From Aplidium turbinatum (taxonomy: Eukaryota; Chordata; Ascidiacea; Aplousobranchia; Polyclinidae): 64,000 bases of DNA. Made by a program: the position numbers and the translations under genes. Below are positions 45,601 through 53,800 of the stretch, in pieces (the first letter of the stretch is position 1; every line of letters begins with the position of its first letter). Location of the stretch: assembly GCA_918807975.1 (NCBI GenBank), contig OU964932.1, positions 6,758,001 to 6,822,000 on the forward strand. The letters are read 5' to 3'. Below the pieces are notes generated by a model. That model was not told the DNA's origin. It ran no database searches and saw only the letters and a program-made list of their open reading frames with translations.

Positions 45601-46937
45601 CACCGAATAGTAGCAGACCCCTGCTGGAGGGCGAAAATCGGTAAAAACAGTTACGCGCGTCGCGCGGTAATCAGTAATGGCTACGCTTACAGAAATATGC
45701 AAATGAGACAGAAAGTTTGTGGGAAAAAAATTCGCTACCGGGAGCTCCTTCTCGGCGGTCAAATCTGTGCATTTAGAGGCCGAAATACAAATTACGATAG
45801 CACGAGTAAATATAAATAAACTTGCTACAATGCTAAAATGATCACTTAGCGTTGTTGAAGTCTGGGCGACGTCCTGCAATAGAATTGTTGTACCACGCAA
45901 ATAACTGCTTTATCGGGATTGTAATCCGGTACTGTGGGACCATTTAACGACACTAAATTGTTTCAACTGCATTACCGAATACCGCCTTTCATAAAACCTG
46001 ACCATTTATACCGTTATGATGTCACCATTGAGGGTGTGAAGTCACTAACCAACAGGGTGAACATTTCTCAACTATGAAGACAAGTGTTTCCCCTCGGATG
46101 TCAACTAACCTAGTTCTCATTTTTATTCACGATTCAATGTCCGACAACATTGAATCGACATAAAAACGACAATATTGCCACCGATGTAAATTAGCACTTA
46201 GGATTAACACTGAAAATAAACGTCTGGAAATACAAACAAGACTTAAAACTGGTGATCGCAGCTGGATATATTCCATTAATATACAATAGCAAATGTTCCG
46301 CACAATACAACAGCGGTGATTATGACACGCTGACCCAATTCTGCGTCACTCTTTGATGCTAAATATTTTCGACAGTTAATCCAAGGTCATTCGAAAAAAT
46401 TAAATAATTGGCGAGAAGAAACCGGCGGCCAGACTGAGGAGGCAGCACCGGCGGTCATTCAAAGACCAGCTTACTTAGCGGCCATGGCCACGATAGCCGC
46501 CGGCTGCTTTAAGGCTTGCCTATGACCAACCAACATAACAAACATGAAGTTTGATTATAAATAAGAATGTTATCAGCAGAGGGGAAGTTATCACCTTGTC
46601 CTTTTCTGCTGGGACTTCTTGCTGGAGATCTTGAACGCCGCCGAGATCGAGCTGGAGATTTAGCTCGCTTTGGATGAGCAAATGCAGATTCACTCTAAAA
46701 TACAAAGAAAAATATGCCATCACTTTTGATTGAACATGGGGTTATTTAGTATTTACATTATCACTCAAAAATAGTTAACAGACTAACTTTGATGTAGCTC
46801 ATTGGTATTTCCATTTCTGTGCCATCACTAAACAACACTTCTGCAGTATCATCATCGATGGCTTTTATTTCTGCATGAAAATACAAAGCACTTCCAGGCC
46901 ATCTGGCCATCACTCTATCACCAACATTCCGCTTCAT
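30646..46937 (-). CDS. LBR: lamin B receptor / delta(14)-sterol reductase, 12 coding exons
   Basis: LBR is an inner nuclear membrane protein that binds lamin and chromatin and reduces C14 sterols. Coding exons (minus strand, high to low): 46937-46788, 46694-46595, 43626-43445, 41897-41646, 41010-40770, 37665-37514, 37372-37223, 36760-36638, 35859-35691, 35266-35186, 34343-34215, 30806-30646. All introns are GT-AG and phases agree, giving 629 residues (human 615). Residues 1-50 form a Tudor domain (RVMARWPGSALYFHAEI, SDGTEMEIP). Residues 60-125 are RS-rich (SPARSRRRSRSPARSPSR). The membrane reductase fold starts near EYGGPLGVFLTY (exon 4). Reductase signature 1 is GSHLYDSFLGRYFHPRIG (375-392, His where Asn is usual). 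GLWGYLRHPNYLGE is in exon 11 and signature 2 LLCHRSLRDDVRC...KHG is at 593-610. A CAG-like acceptor just before the ATG implies a 5' UTR exon upstream. Introns 2, 5 and 11 are filled with transposons. Confidence 0.96.
30955..31215. repeat. inverted repeat in LBR intron 11
   Basis: About 65-base arms: AATATTGTTTTCTACTGCAC and TAAAACACGTTAAAAATG near 30977-31016 face their diverged reverse complements near 31150-31205. The loop is about 130 bases. No target duplication was seen. Confidence 0.5.
31400..31720 (-). repeat. dispersed repeat, copy 3 (inverted)
   Basis: The reverse complement shares GACAACACTGGGAACAGG, AAAAGATTTGTCG and TTTGAGATTCAGTGATCACAC with the copies at 15565 and 19870. It lies in LBR intron 11. 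Confidence 0.45.
32290..32875 (-). pseudogene. hAT transposase remnant, ZBED5-like
   Basis: Minus-strand reading gives LVDFFDGYFFAGELNDFQHW, INPFLFDLTKMSDED and LPFDKSKLEDFWCFAMK, then, past a stop and in an adjoining stretch, TTYRCESGFSTMMYSKNKYR and LVDDLRVALSIIEPSF. The last part is the conserved C-terminal hAT dimerisation region of the ZBED5/ZBED8-like transposases (TTYLCExGFS, KYRNRL, DLRVALS). The N-terminal BED finger and most of the catalytic region are absent. A dead transposase inside an LBR intron, not a host ZBED gene. Confidence 0.85.
32945..34010. mobile_element. probable insertion nested in the ZBED5-like hAT
   Basis: The hAT reading frame is interrupted near 32945, where GGGTGGGCCGGGTGGGCGCC and GCCCACCCTG-type C/G blocks begin; CGCCCACCCGG recurs near 33990. 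The ends are imperfect and no duplication is certain. It contains a 67-codon plus-strand frame (33575-33778). Confidence 0.4.
33575..33778 (+). other. 67-codon open frame ending at a splice-donor-like site
   Basis: The frame starts MDSGEVNVSGNALIVVEDSM, is rich in S, D and P, and ends shortly before the donor-like CAAG|gtaaca at about 33775. A TATATATT box lies about 125 bases upstream. It resembles a first coding exon, perhaps captured by a transposon, but no homology is recognised and no second exon was found. Confidence 0.2.
34852..34870. repeat. solo hAT end in LBR intron 10
   Basis: GACCCAGTTGAGAAACCCTG reads, inverted, as a CAGGGTTTCTCAAC hAT terminus. No partner end was found within the intron. 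Confidence 0.4.
35495..35603. repeat. palindromic foldback repeat in LBR intron 9
   Basis: CTTCAGTATCATCTTATTCA at the left faces TGAATAAGATTATACTGAAG at the right across a 40-base loop. On the minus strand the outer left part reads CTGAAGAAGCCACACTTGTG followed by TGCCGAAAGC, a motif shared with the repeat at 43114-43270. One outer arm is truncated. Confidence 0.65.
38063..38681. repeat. internal inverted repeat of the TAGGGTGCG transposon
   Basis: Arms 38063-38211 and 38531-38681 are about 150 bases each and about 90% complementary: TCTATGGACTTTGAAAACTG faces a TCTTCAAAGTTCATGGAGC-type copy, and CAAAAGTGGAAGATTTG faces CAAATCTTCCACTTTTG. The 320-base spacer is unrelated. Confidence 0.85.
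38713..39590 (+). pseudogene. decayed transposase-like gene, family unassigned
   Basis: Plus-strand pieces in shifting frames. The first reads LCHSRWLTLACRLLTTHV then PSKSFMNLSEYCIV; next comes KNFFNMLQRNLPKARSKRDF; then VIVGMLGDEGCQVRRAAVQQ, LVPQLNTKTKSYHQLV, CHNQAVERHVNLVTEAS and finally RSRQFMKEFNSKKQF. I recognise this pattern (HSRWLT ... CHTQSVER.VKLVTEAS ... R..QF..F) from transposon-encoded proteins repeated in insect and cnidarian genomes, but not its superfamily. The frame breaks and stops mean it is dead. It is enclosed by the inverted ends of 37867-40550. Confidence 0.7.
41171..41407. repeat. palindromic foldback repeat in LBR intron 4
   Basis: Arms of about 95-100 bases: ATTACATCAAAATTAGTTAC at the left faces AACTAATTCTGATGTAAAAC-type sequence at the right, and GAACTTATTCAAATAGAATC faces ATTCTGTTTGAATAAGTTTC-type sequence across a 40-base loop. 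Both arms carry a GATGAT...AAGG(C/T)GAAAC motif. Confidence 0.75.
42504..42987. mobile_element. TIR element of the CAGGCCT family, copy 2 (LBR intron 3)
   Basis: CAGGCCTCTAAACTCC at the left and GTGGCCTG at the right, flanked by ctgtg on both sides. The interior matches 43713-44215 (CTTGTTTGTAAAAGAAGG-type, GGCGACCAAACATGGCC-type words). 484 bp, non-coding. Confidence 0.7.
43114..43270. repeat. palindromic foldback repeat in LBR intron 3
   Basis: CACTAAATCAGTTTTATTAA at the left faces TTAATGAAACTGATTTAGTG at the right. Inside, GCCACACTTGTGTGGC closes a perfect small hairpin at about 43222-43237 followed by GAAAA. It shares this motif with 35495-35603. Confidence 0.75.
43713..44215. mobile_element. 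TIR element of the CAGGCCT family, copy 3 (LBR intron 2)
   Basis: CAGGCCTCTAATCTTC at the left and GATTAGAGGCCTG at the right are inverted, flanked by ctaag and ccaag (4 of 5). 503 bp, non-coding, similar throughout to 42504-42987. Confidence 0.75.
44561..44648 (+). other. tRNA-derived sequence (SINE head or tRNA pseudogene)
   Basis: An A-box-like TGGTTCAGTGGTTACG and a B-box GGTTCGACGCC (44614-44624) are correctly spaced and followed by a run of T that could end pol III transcription. The T-arm pairs at four of five positions, but the acceptor arm does not pair, so it is not a working tRNA gene. Confidence 0.55.
44877..45620. mobile_element. TIR element with a G/T-rich telomere-like core
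   Basis: About 65-base inverted ends built from repeated TTCGGTGAG words (44891-44945 and 45553-45610) are flanked by ctgctggag on both sides (44868-44876 and 45621-45629), a 9-bp duplication. The core (about 44990-45500) is a strand-asymmetric GGGGTTTTTGGGG / GGGTTAGGGG tract of about 500 bases. It begins GGGTTAGGGGATAGGGGTTA, close to a TTAGGG telomere repeat. The long open frames across it (G, F, L, V or P, N, K only) are products of the repeat. Confidence 0.8.
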
Positions 46938-48343
46938 CTTAAACCAACCAAATACAAACTAAACCACTTCAAGAAAACCTGCATCAACCATAAATAAATA
47001 ATTTGCATACAGTAATACAAATAAAATCGGTTAAGAGCATACCGCTTAAACGTATCAATCGTTTATTTGGATCAAAATCTGAAATCCCAAACCAAATCCT
47101 ATCTAGTGTTAAATAAAGCCATCAGTTAAGCGTATCTCGCATAAAAGAATATATAAGTCGGATGATAGTATCAGGATTTGTTTCTCGTTTGTGTACTCCA
47201 TTCATTTAATTGTATAATCCTCCTCCGAACAATAAAAAAGTTTTAAATGCTTTTGATGTCATCTGTGGGCGACTGATCGGACAAATTATTTTGGCTTGAG
47301 AGAGCGATGTTAGAAAGGACGTCCAAAAGTTTAACCAGAAAACATTTTTTAGAATTACTAAATAAAATTACTGTTGTGAAATGAAGTACATGATTTCATT
47401 TGCAAAATTTCATACAATTGATTGAAAAACATTGCAAATTAATTATTTTATGAGACACTTCAAAAGACTTGAAAGAAAACCCTTGCGATTTCAAAACAAA
47501 CACGTGAGCAGCCTTTTTCTTCCGCACCTCTATTTCCAAACAGGGATGTGCCCACATTTGCCAAGTAAAACTGCATGTAAATATTACCATACCTATTTGA
47601 TCTAGTTTACTCAGTCAAATTTTGTTTCAGTGCAGGCTAAGCTAGTTATTTGCTGGTTTAGTTTAGCAAAATAACTTATTTTTGCTGTAAATGATTAAGT
47701 TAGATGGCTGTACAAATTGGTAATTATATACTGATTTTTGAGAAAAGCATTTTATCAATGTAGGCCTATATATATTTTTAACATATGTTTTGATATTTTT
47801 TGCTTTTATTGCTATCAAGTTTGTGTACGTAGGTCATAAGATGCTATGAGCAAACTACATTTTACAAAAATATACACATCATGCTTGCAAGTGTGATGTA
47901 AGAAAACTATAGCTTGAGAAGATATGATAACCATATAATATGGTATATAATTATAATTAGAGGGACTGCTCGTATTCGCAAAGACTAATCTTACCAAATA
48001 TTGTGAATACAGCCTTAGAGGCTATTTCTATTCACTCAAGCATGACACATTTTTTCTCACCTTCTTGTTCTCTTGTCTCAATAACAAAAAAGCTGAATTT
48101 ATAACCCCCTCTAAGGCCATAAACAGTAAACATGACAAATTTTAGCATAAATGTCTGTGGCTCACAGCGACTGCATCGGTCTCAGATTCTAAAGAGCACT
48201 GTCGATTTTAAACTGCATAGGAGTATTTTTTTAGAACTTTATCAGCAATAGTGCTTTTTACTGTTTCCAGTTGTAACAGTATAAATAATCAAGACCAGAG
48301 ACGTTGTTAGATTTTATGCACTGTATTTTCACTGTCAACAAGT
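46938..48343. other. 5' flank of LBR, no gene seen
   Basis: AT-rich sequence with no supported coding region. A splice-acceptor-like GGTTGGTTTAAG directly before the LBR ATG suggests that an untranslated first exon lies somewhere in or beyond this stretch; I could not place it. Confidence 0.4.
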
Positions 48344-48352
48344 AAATTTGGT

Positions 48353-48869
48353 GGGCAACACTAAAAGGCGGAAATGCAGAAATAACTTTAGAATTAAAAC
48401 AGTCATAGTACCATATTTAATGATCTCACAATTGCTTCTAAATAATATCTTTCAATGATATTCAACATAAGAAAATGTTTGGCATTGAGTTGTGGCTAAA
48501 AATCGCATTTTCACCTTTTCCTTGTTTAAATAAATTCCTTTCAATTTTTGAAATTTACTCCAATAACTGTGGAATTAAAACAGTCAAAGTATTTAATGAC
48601 CTCACAATTGCTTCTAAACAATATCTTGCAATGATATTTCAACATAAAAGTAGGTTCGGTGGTGAGTTGTTGTTAAAAATCGCATTTCCGCCTTTTTCCA
48701 TGTTGCAACATTTCATTCTTTCATGATGAAGTTATCGCTATGTTAAACAATATGGACGCCAAGATCGTATTTCCGAGTTTTCTACATCGGCATTAAATCG
48801 CTACTTCTGCAGACAATGCGCCATTTCACGCCCGGCTTATTTCCGCGTTTCCGCCTTTTAGTGTTGCCC
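48353..48869. mobile_element. MULE-like MITE, 9-bp duplication aaatttggt
   Basis: Ends GGGCAACACTAAAAGGCGG and CCGCCTTTTAGTGTTGCCC are exact inverted copies, with the exact 9-bp duplication aaatttggt (48344-48352 and 48870-48878). The interior is a direct duplication of a unit of about 180 bases (48391-48500 and 48573-48690: GAATTAAAACAGTCA, CACAATTGCTTCTAAA, AAAAATCGCATTT). Confidence 0.88.
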
Positions 48870-49015
48870 AAATTTGGTGGTTGCAAGATTTCAAGAAAAT
48901 TTTACTACATGTATTCAATAGTTTTAGTTTGAGCTATGGTTGTGCAAAAAGATATAAACCTAAGTAACAATACGCTTGAGTGCATAATTGGGGTCATCGT
49001 CTTGCTTGAGTAAAC

Positions 49016-49248
49016 GGATGCAACCTAATTCGTACCCTCACTTTGTAGCCTGAAAAGATTGAGAAAAAATAGTACAAAGCCGAAATCGCTGATTGCAACA
49101 AAGCCGAAGTCGCTAATCGGAGTTTCTGCAAAACCTTTAAAGAACTAGGGTTAGGCGGAAACTGCGATCCGTGTGCTATTTTGGCTTTTTTCAATTTTCT
49201 CCTCGATTTTTTTAGGGTACGAAATGAGGGTATGACTTAAGTTGCATC
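49016..49248. mobile_element. MULE-like MITE, 9-bp duplication tgagtaaac
   Basis: Ends GGATGCAACCTAATTCGTAC and an inverted counterpart ending GTTGCATC are flanked by tgagtaaac on both sides (49007-49015 and 49249-49257). 233 bp, non-coding; the interior repeats AAAGCCGAA(A/G)TCGCT twice. Confidence 0.78.
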
Positions 49249-49257
49249 TGAGTAAAC

Positions 49258-49960
49258 ACAGGAATACAGCCTCAGTGGCTATATTTACAATATATGGTAA
49301 ATATAGTCTTTGCCTTAAGTATTATGACACTATAAAGATTGAAATTATTACAGTTGCACTTTGAAAAAATATCTACCGGTACTTCCATTGCAAAAAGTAT
49401 ACCACAATCCGCACTAGAATGAATCATCCAAGCAATTGCGCTACAACTTTTTTTGCAAAATTTGTATTTTTTTACCTGATCATTAGGGGGGCCATCGCCC
49501 TTTATCCCCCCCTAAATACACTACTGCCTACACACTATTATGTTGTTGTTTTTTAAACCACCCTACCCCCTTAAGCTATTCACCAGATCTGCCATTGGGC
49601 TTGGCACCATTCTAGGCCTGATGAACCTCTTCTCAACCAGTAAGCATAAATATGTAACAAAATAGGCTACCATATTTTTTAATAGTTAGATCAATAATTA
49701 TAATGATCAAAAAGTTTGATGAAATGGAATCCAAAAACATTCGTAAGTAGAACTGGAAATTCCACTACACTATAAAGTAACCATGCTGTATACTGTAAAA
49801 TTAAGCAAAACTAAGACACTTCTTACTTAATAATTAACATTTAAAGAACAGCAGCAATTTTTATTTTGGTGCGAAGGGTGATGGAAAAGTAATAACACGA
49901 TCATTTTATACTGCATCAATGATCAACTATCAAAAATTTTGATAAATTTTGAAAGATAAA
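49258..49960. other. intergenic stretch, no gene seen
   Basis: Nothing coding. A short C/G-rich inverted stretch, TTAGGGGGGCCATCG facing ATCCCCCCCTAA (49486-49516), ending in ACACTACTG, may be the remains of one MITE end. Confidence 0.35.
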
Positions 49961-49968
49961 ATCATCTG

Positions 49969-51208
49969 CAGGGTTGTCAGATTAGTTGTAGCCTTCCCTT
50001 CCAGATTGCATGCCAGTTTGATTCTAAATTATTCTAAATTTATTCTAGACATTTCATTTCAAGTCTAAAACAAAATACCATTAAATACGCAGTGTATATT
50101 GTAAATATGATATAACTTACAATAAGTAGTGGTGAGAATCTTCATGTTGAAATGAAAATATCCCTAAGATGATGCCAGCACATTTTTTATCAAGTTTTGT
50201 AGCCTTTGTTCACCCCAATTTTATGTCTGTGCCTGCGTGCTTGTTGAAAAAGTTTGTCAAATGATTGGCAGTGTAAACGATGTATGCTGACAAATGAACA
50301 CAGGAAGCGAAAGAGCAACTGTTTTTTCTTTATATTATTAGAATTCTTGAAAAATGTACGTAGGGTTTCTTCCTGCTGAGAAGCCTTGCCCAGTTTTTGC
50401 TCGTTTGTGTAAGAGCTACCTTTAATAAGTTAATCGCTGTATATCTGCTAAAAAATTTCATACCGTACGTAGGCGTATACCGTGCATACATACAAATATT
50501 AGCCTACCCAAAAAGTGTTTCCAGAAAGCACTACATATAATCTATTATTTGAGTGTAATTTTGCAAAATTTTTCCAGGGGGCATGCCCTCGGACCCCTAG
50601 AATACGCGTGCCTTCGGAACGTTCTTACCCCCCACGAGTTTCATTGCTTCCCTTCAATCCCTTGCTCAACCCACCAGGATACGCCACTGCGTAGAGCCAT
50701 ATTCTTCCTACAATAAACTTCACATACACTTGGATTTTTGAACTTCTTATCTAACTGCTTCGATGCAACAAAATATGAAAATCAATAAATATCGTACCGG
50801 TACTTAACAATAACTACGGTACTGCATTCTGTAACAACCTAAAAACATAACAGATTAAAAGTAAACTTAACATACATAGAAATACAACCCAGTGTTAAGT
50901 GAGCGGAAAGTCCTGTCAGCTAACTAGGTTGCGTCACACTTCTCACAGACAGGCTTTCGTGCCAGAGAGCGTGCAATTCAGCAACACAGTTTCAATCAAA
51001 GAGACGGAACTAGGGCAGAAAGTTACGCGCACGCGTTGCAGCTACTAAATGCAATGAAAAAAAGACAATTACCGAAACAATCTAGACTTGTCTAAACAAT
51101 CCCAATTTGCTTCTAAAATTATTCCAGATTCCAGACATTTTTTTTCCCTACTAGACAGTTCGTTTTGATTCCAGATCTGGAATCAATTATTCCAATCTGA
51201 CAACCCTG
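49969..51208. mobile_element. hAT element (CAGGGTTGTCAGATT ends)
   Basis: Ends CAGGGTTGTCAGATT and AATCTGACAACCCTG with the exact 8-bp duplication atcatctg (49961-49968 and 51209-51216). 1240 bp, no transposase seen. Near 50575-50692 there is a stretch ending GGATACGCCACTG that looks like one end of another hAT MITE. Confidence 0.92.
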
Positions 51209-51843
51209 ATCATCTGCTAAGTTTATTGGTTGGAATGAAGACAATACTGGACACGCTTCATCAATCACTACACCAGCGTTGCCAATTTACTTAAAGCTTA
51301 ACTGAAAAAGTATCAAATACAGTCTACTTTCAAATTAAACTAAAAGTAGGCCTAAAAGTCAACTAATCAAATAAATAATTTTGAGTAAAACGTTTTCTAA
51401 ATAGCAAAATTTATAGTTCTTAATCTCATTAAAGTTTATTCTGGCAACACTTATATTGAGTTACACAATTCATCCATGGCGGAAAACATTTCAAATCGAA
51501 CAGCCAATCAAAAATTATGAATATGAAAAAATGACGTCACGATTCGAAAACGTGATCCATATTTGTTTTTCAACAATAAACCTTTTGCATAACAAACCAA
51601 CAGAGCGTGACGTTGGAGTCGTGAACGACGAGCCGCTGTTTGCAATGCTGTGCCATAGGGTTAGTGGCGTAGTTTGCAGGCGAATAAATTGTTTAACGTT
51701 TGCTTGAGCTGTTGTTTTGTGGTCTTTACGGGCGTGTATCAGTGTTTCAGTATAATTTTCCAGAAAATAAAACTCTTTTAAGTTGTAAACTTAGGCTACA
51801 GAAGTGTTAACCTTCGACCAGTTCTTTACTGTATTGGAAGCGA

Positions 51844-52276
51844 CAGTGGCGTAGCCAAGGGGGGGGTTTTGGGGGTTACAACCCCCCCCTTTGGCACGTG
51901 TGTGACGTCACGATATTGAGAATGATGCTTTCAGTCTTAAAAAAATTGCCTAATTTTAAACAAAATTGCATTAAAAGAGCGATTTTTGCCAATACCAAAC
52001 ATTCAAACATCTCAGCCAGGAATTAGCAACAAGAAAACAGAGACTTTAGCTTTATTTCCGAAAAATGCCGAAGAAAACATGATCTTATCCTTTTGCTAAG
52101 CCACCGGACAGCACCATTTTACAGGAATATTCATACCCACATTTTTGTTGAAAATGCTCTCAGAATGTACCAAACTCAAAGTAATTTTTCAAAATTTTCT
52201 AGGGGAGGCCCCCCAGACCCCCCGCCGCTGGGTCGTCAAAACCCCCCCCCTTTCAAAATTCCTGGCTACGCTACTG
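51844..52276. mobile_element. hAT MITE (CAGTGGCGTAGCCA ends), second copy
   Basis: Ends CAGTGGCGTAGCCAAGG and CCTGGCTACGCTACTG with the exact 8-bp duplication ggaagcga (51836-51843 and 52277-52284). The interior is close to 12357-12729 over about 300 bases, with an extra block near the left end. Confidence 0.92.
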
Positions 52277-52837
52277 GGAAGCGATCTTGCCCGGCAAAGA
52301 TGGGAAGAATTTCCTGTATTATACAGCTTCAAAAGCTAAGCATGCAAATCAAAATGTTGATGCAGAACTTAATGACGATGCTACTTTCAAAATACCTCAA
52401 AATGATACAGGAGCACTGCATCTAGGCTACATAGACTAGCGGTGGAAGATGAATTTTTCTTGATGTTAATGAAGCTTCGCCTGGGTTTGTTTTATACAGA
52501 CTTAGGCACAAGGTTTGGTATTAGTTCTGCATTCGTATTGTACACCGTATTTTTCATTCATGAATGCATCTCAATCTCATGTATTTAAGGTTAATTAGTT
52601 TGAACATATTCCGTCATCGTGATGTTATCATAGCAGCCATGAAGCCAGACTTCAAAAAGGACTACTCAAGCACCATGATCACCATCGACTACACTGAAGC
52701 CTACGTCTCGAAACACCATCCTCACTTCACCGTCAGTCGCAAACGTACTCGAACTATAAAAGTACGAACACTGCAAAGGCATTAGATTAGTGGGACTTGA
52801 TCCAAGAAATAGGGTTATTATGTTTGCATCTCAGTTC

Positions 52838-53639
52838 CAGGGCCGTTGACAGGATTTCTCGGGCCCGGTACCAATTTATTTTCGGGCCCCCTTCATCGAC
52901 AAATTTATGAATATAAACGTTGTGTACAAACTTTTATTGATGTCGTTTAAGCAATGATTAGTTAACAAATCTTGCGCAATCTTAAAATTTCTTGAACCGC
53001 AAAACTTAGCCTACTATCTCTATCTAGCAGTTGCTTTTTTGAACTTTTGTTTGTCACATGGCGCTAGTATTACTTCACGATTCCATTGATGTTTCACTGG
53101 TCATTCTAGGCTCATAAGAAGAGAATTTACAGCACTGCAGACATTAAAAAGTTTTCAATTTGATTTGGAAAAGGTGTTTGGGCCTAGGTCAACCATTTGC
53201 TGATTGCTGCAATCTGAAAAGCGGTTTTGGTCTAATAATCTTCTTACCTGTGCCATTTCAGTTTTTGAGTTTGAACAAATATTAGCCTGTTTATTTTGAA
53301 ATTCGTGTTTCGAGTAGGCTAATATTCGTGGCTAGGGAAAATCACTAGCCTATACGGTAGGCTACTAGACTAAATTCTTATTTTACTGTTTGGTGGCAGA
53401 AGTGGCTATTTTACTACCAGAGAGCTGAAGTGGGGCCGGTACCCAGAAGGGGGCCCGGTACTTTACCATCTGACGGCTGAAATGACTGTTTTAACCTCTG
53501 ATGGCAATTCCTTTAGATCTGATTATATTAAGATCTTGATAATGTTTGAAGCCGCAGGGAATCTTTTAAATCCGGGCCCCATAAATATTCCGGGCCCGGG
53601 TCCAAAAGTACCACCTAGGCCCCCCTGTCAACACCCCTG
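52838..53639. mobile_element. hAT MITE (CAGGGCCGTTGACAGG ends)
   Basis: Ends CAGGGCCGTTGACAGG and CCTGTCAACACCCCTG are inverted, flanked by ctcagttc (52830-52837) and ctcagttg (53640-53647), 7 of 8. Internal GGGCCCGGTACC-type and GGGCCCGGGTCC-type blocks lie near both ends. 802 bp, non-coding. Confidence 0.88.
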
Positions 53640-53800
53640 CTCAGTTGTACACTGGTAATGTGAGTGACAAAGAAATATGTCAGAGGAGTGGATTTTTTCA
53701 CCTTTTGAAGCAGAAAAAAGCTGCTAATGAACTGCACTTCAATGGTGCTGTTATGGCCGAAAAAGAGTTTCTTACAGAAAAAGATTTAGCCTACATGGTA

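Larger units (their letters stand above)
44480..45735. mobile_element. MULE-like element with 9-bp duplication
   Basis: Ends GCGAAAAATTTTTTCCCACG and TTTGTGGGAAAAAAATTCGC are inverted, flanked by taccaggag (44471-44479) and taccgggag (45736-45744), 8 of 9 identical. The uninterrupted relative at 20938-20950 has a single CTACCGGGAG, confirming the insertion point. A 9-bp duplication suits Mutator-like elements. It contains a tRNA-like stretch and the G-rich element. Confidence 0.8.
44432..46518. mobile_element. TIR element of the CAGGCCTTAAA family, copy 4, split by a MULE-like insertion
   Basis: The left part (44432-44479: AGGCCTTAAAAGTATC, CATGGCCTACCAGGAG) and the right part (45736-46518: TACCGGGAGCTCCTTCTCGG to GCTTTAAGGCTTG) together align with 20902-21942. 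They are separated by 44480-45735. It fills much of LBR intron 2. Confidence 0.75.
51795..53800 (+). mobile_element. Harbinger/ISL2EU-like transposase fossil with two MITE insertions
   Basis: Plus-strand reading across three pieces: FDQFFTVLEAILPGKDGKNF spans the first MITE site; then VEDEFFLMLMKLRLGLFYTD and LGTRFGISSAF; then YSSTMITIDYTEAYVSK; after the second MITE, YTGNVSDKEICQRSGFFHLL. This is the DDE_Tnp_4 pattern (F.ISR.SVS, ID.TE, GN.SDKEI...SG). The hAT MITEs at 51844-52276 and 52838-53639 interrupt it, each with its own duplication. There are also stops and frame changes, and the catalytic C-terminus is missing, so it is dead. No terminal repeats were identified. Confidence 0.75.
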
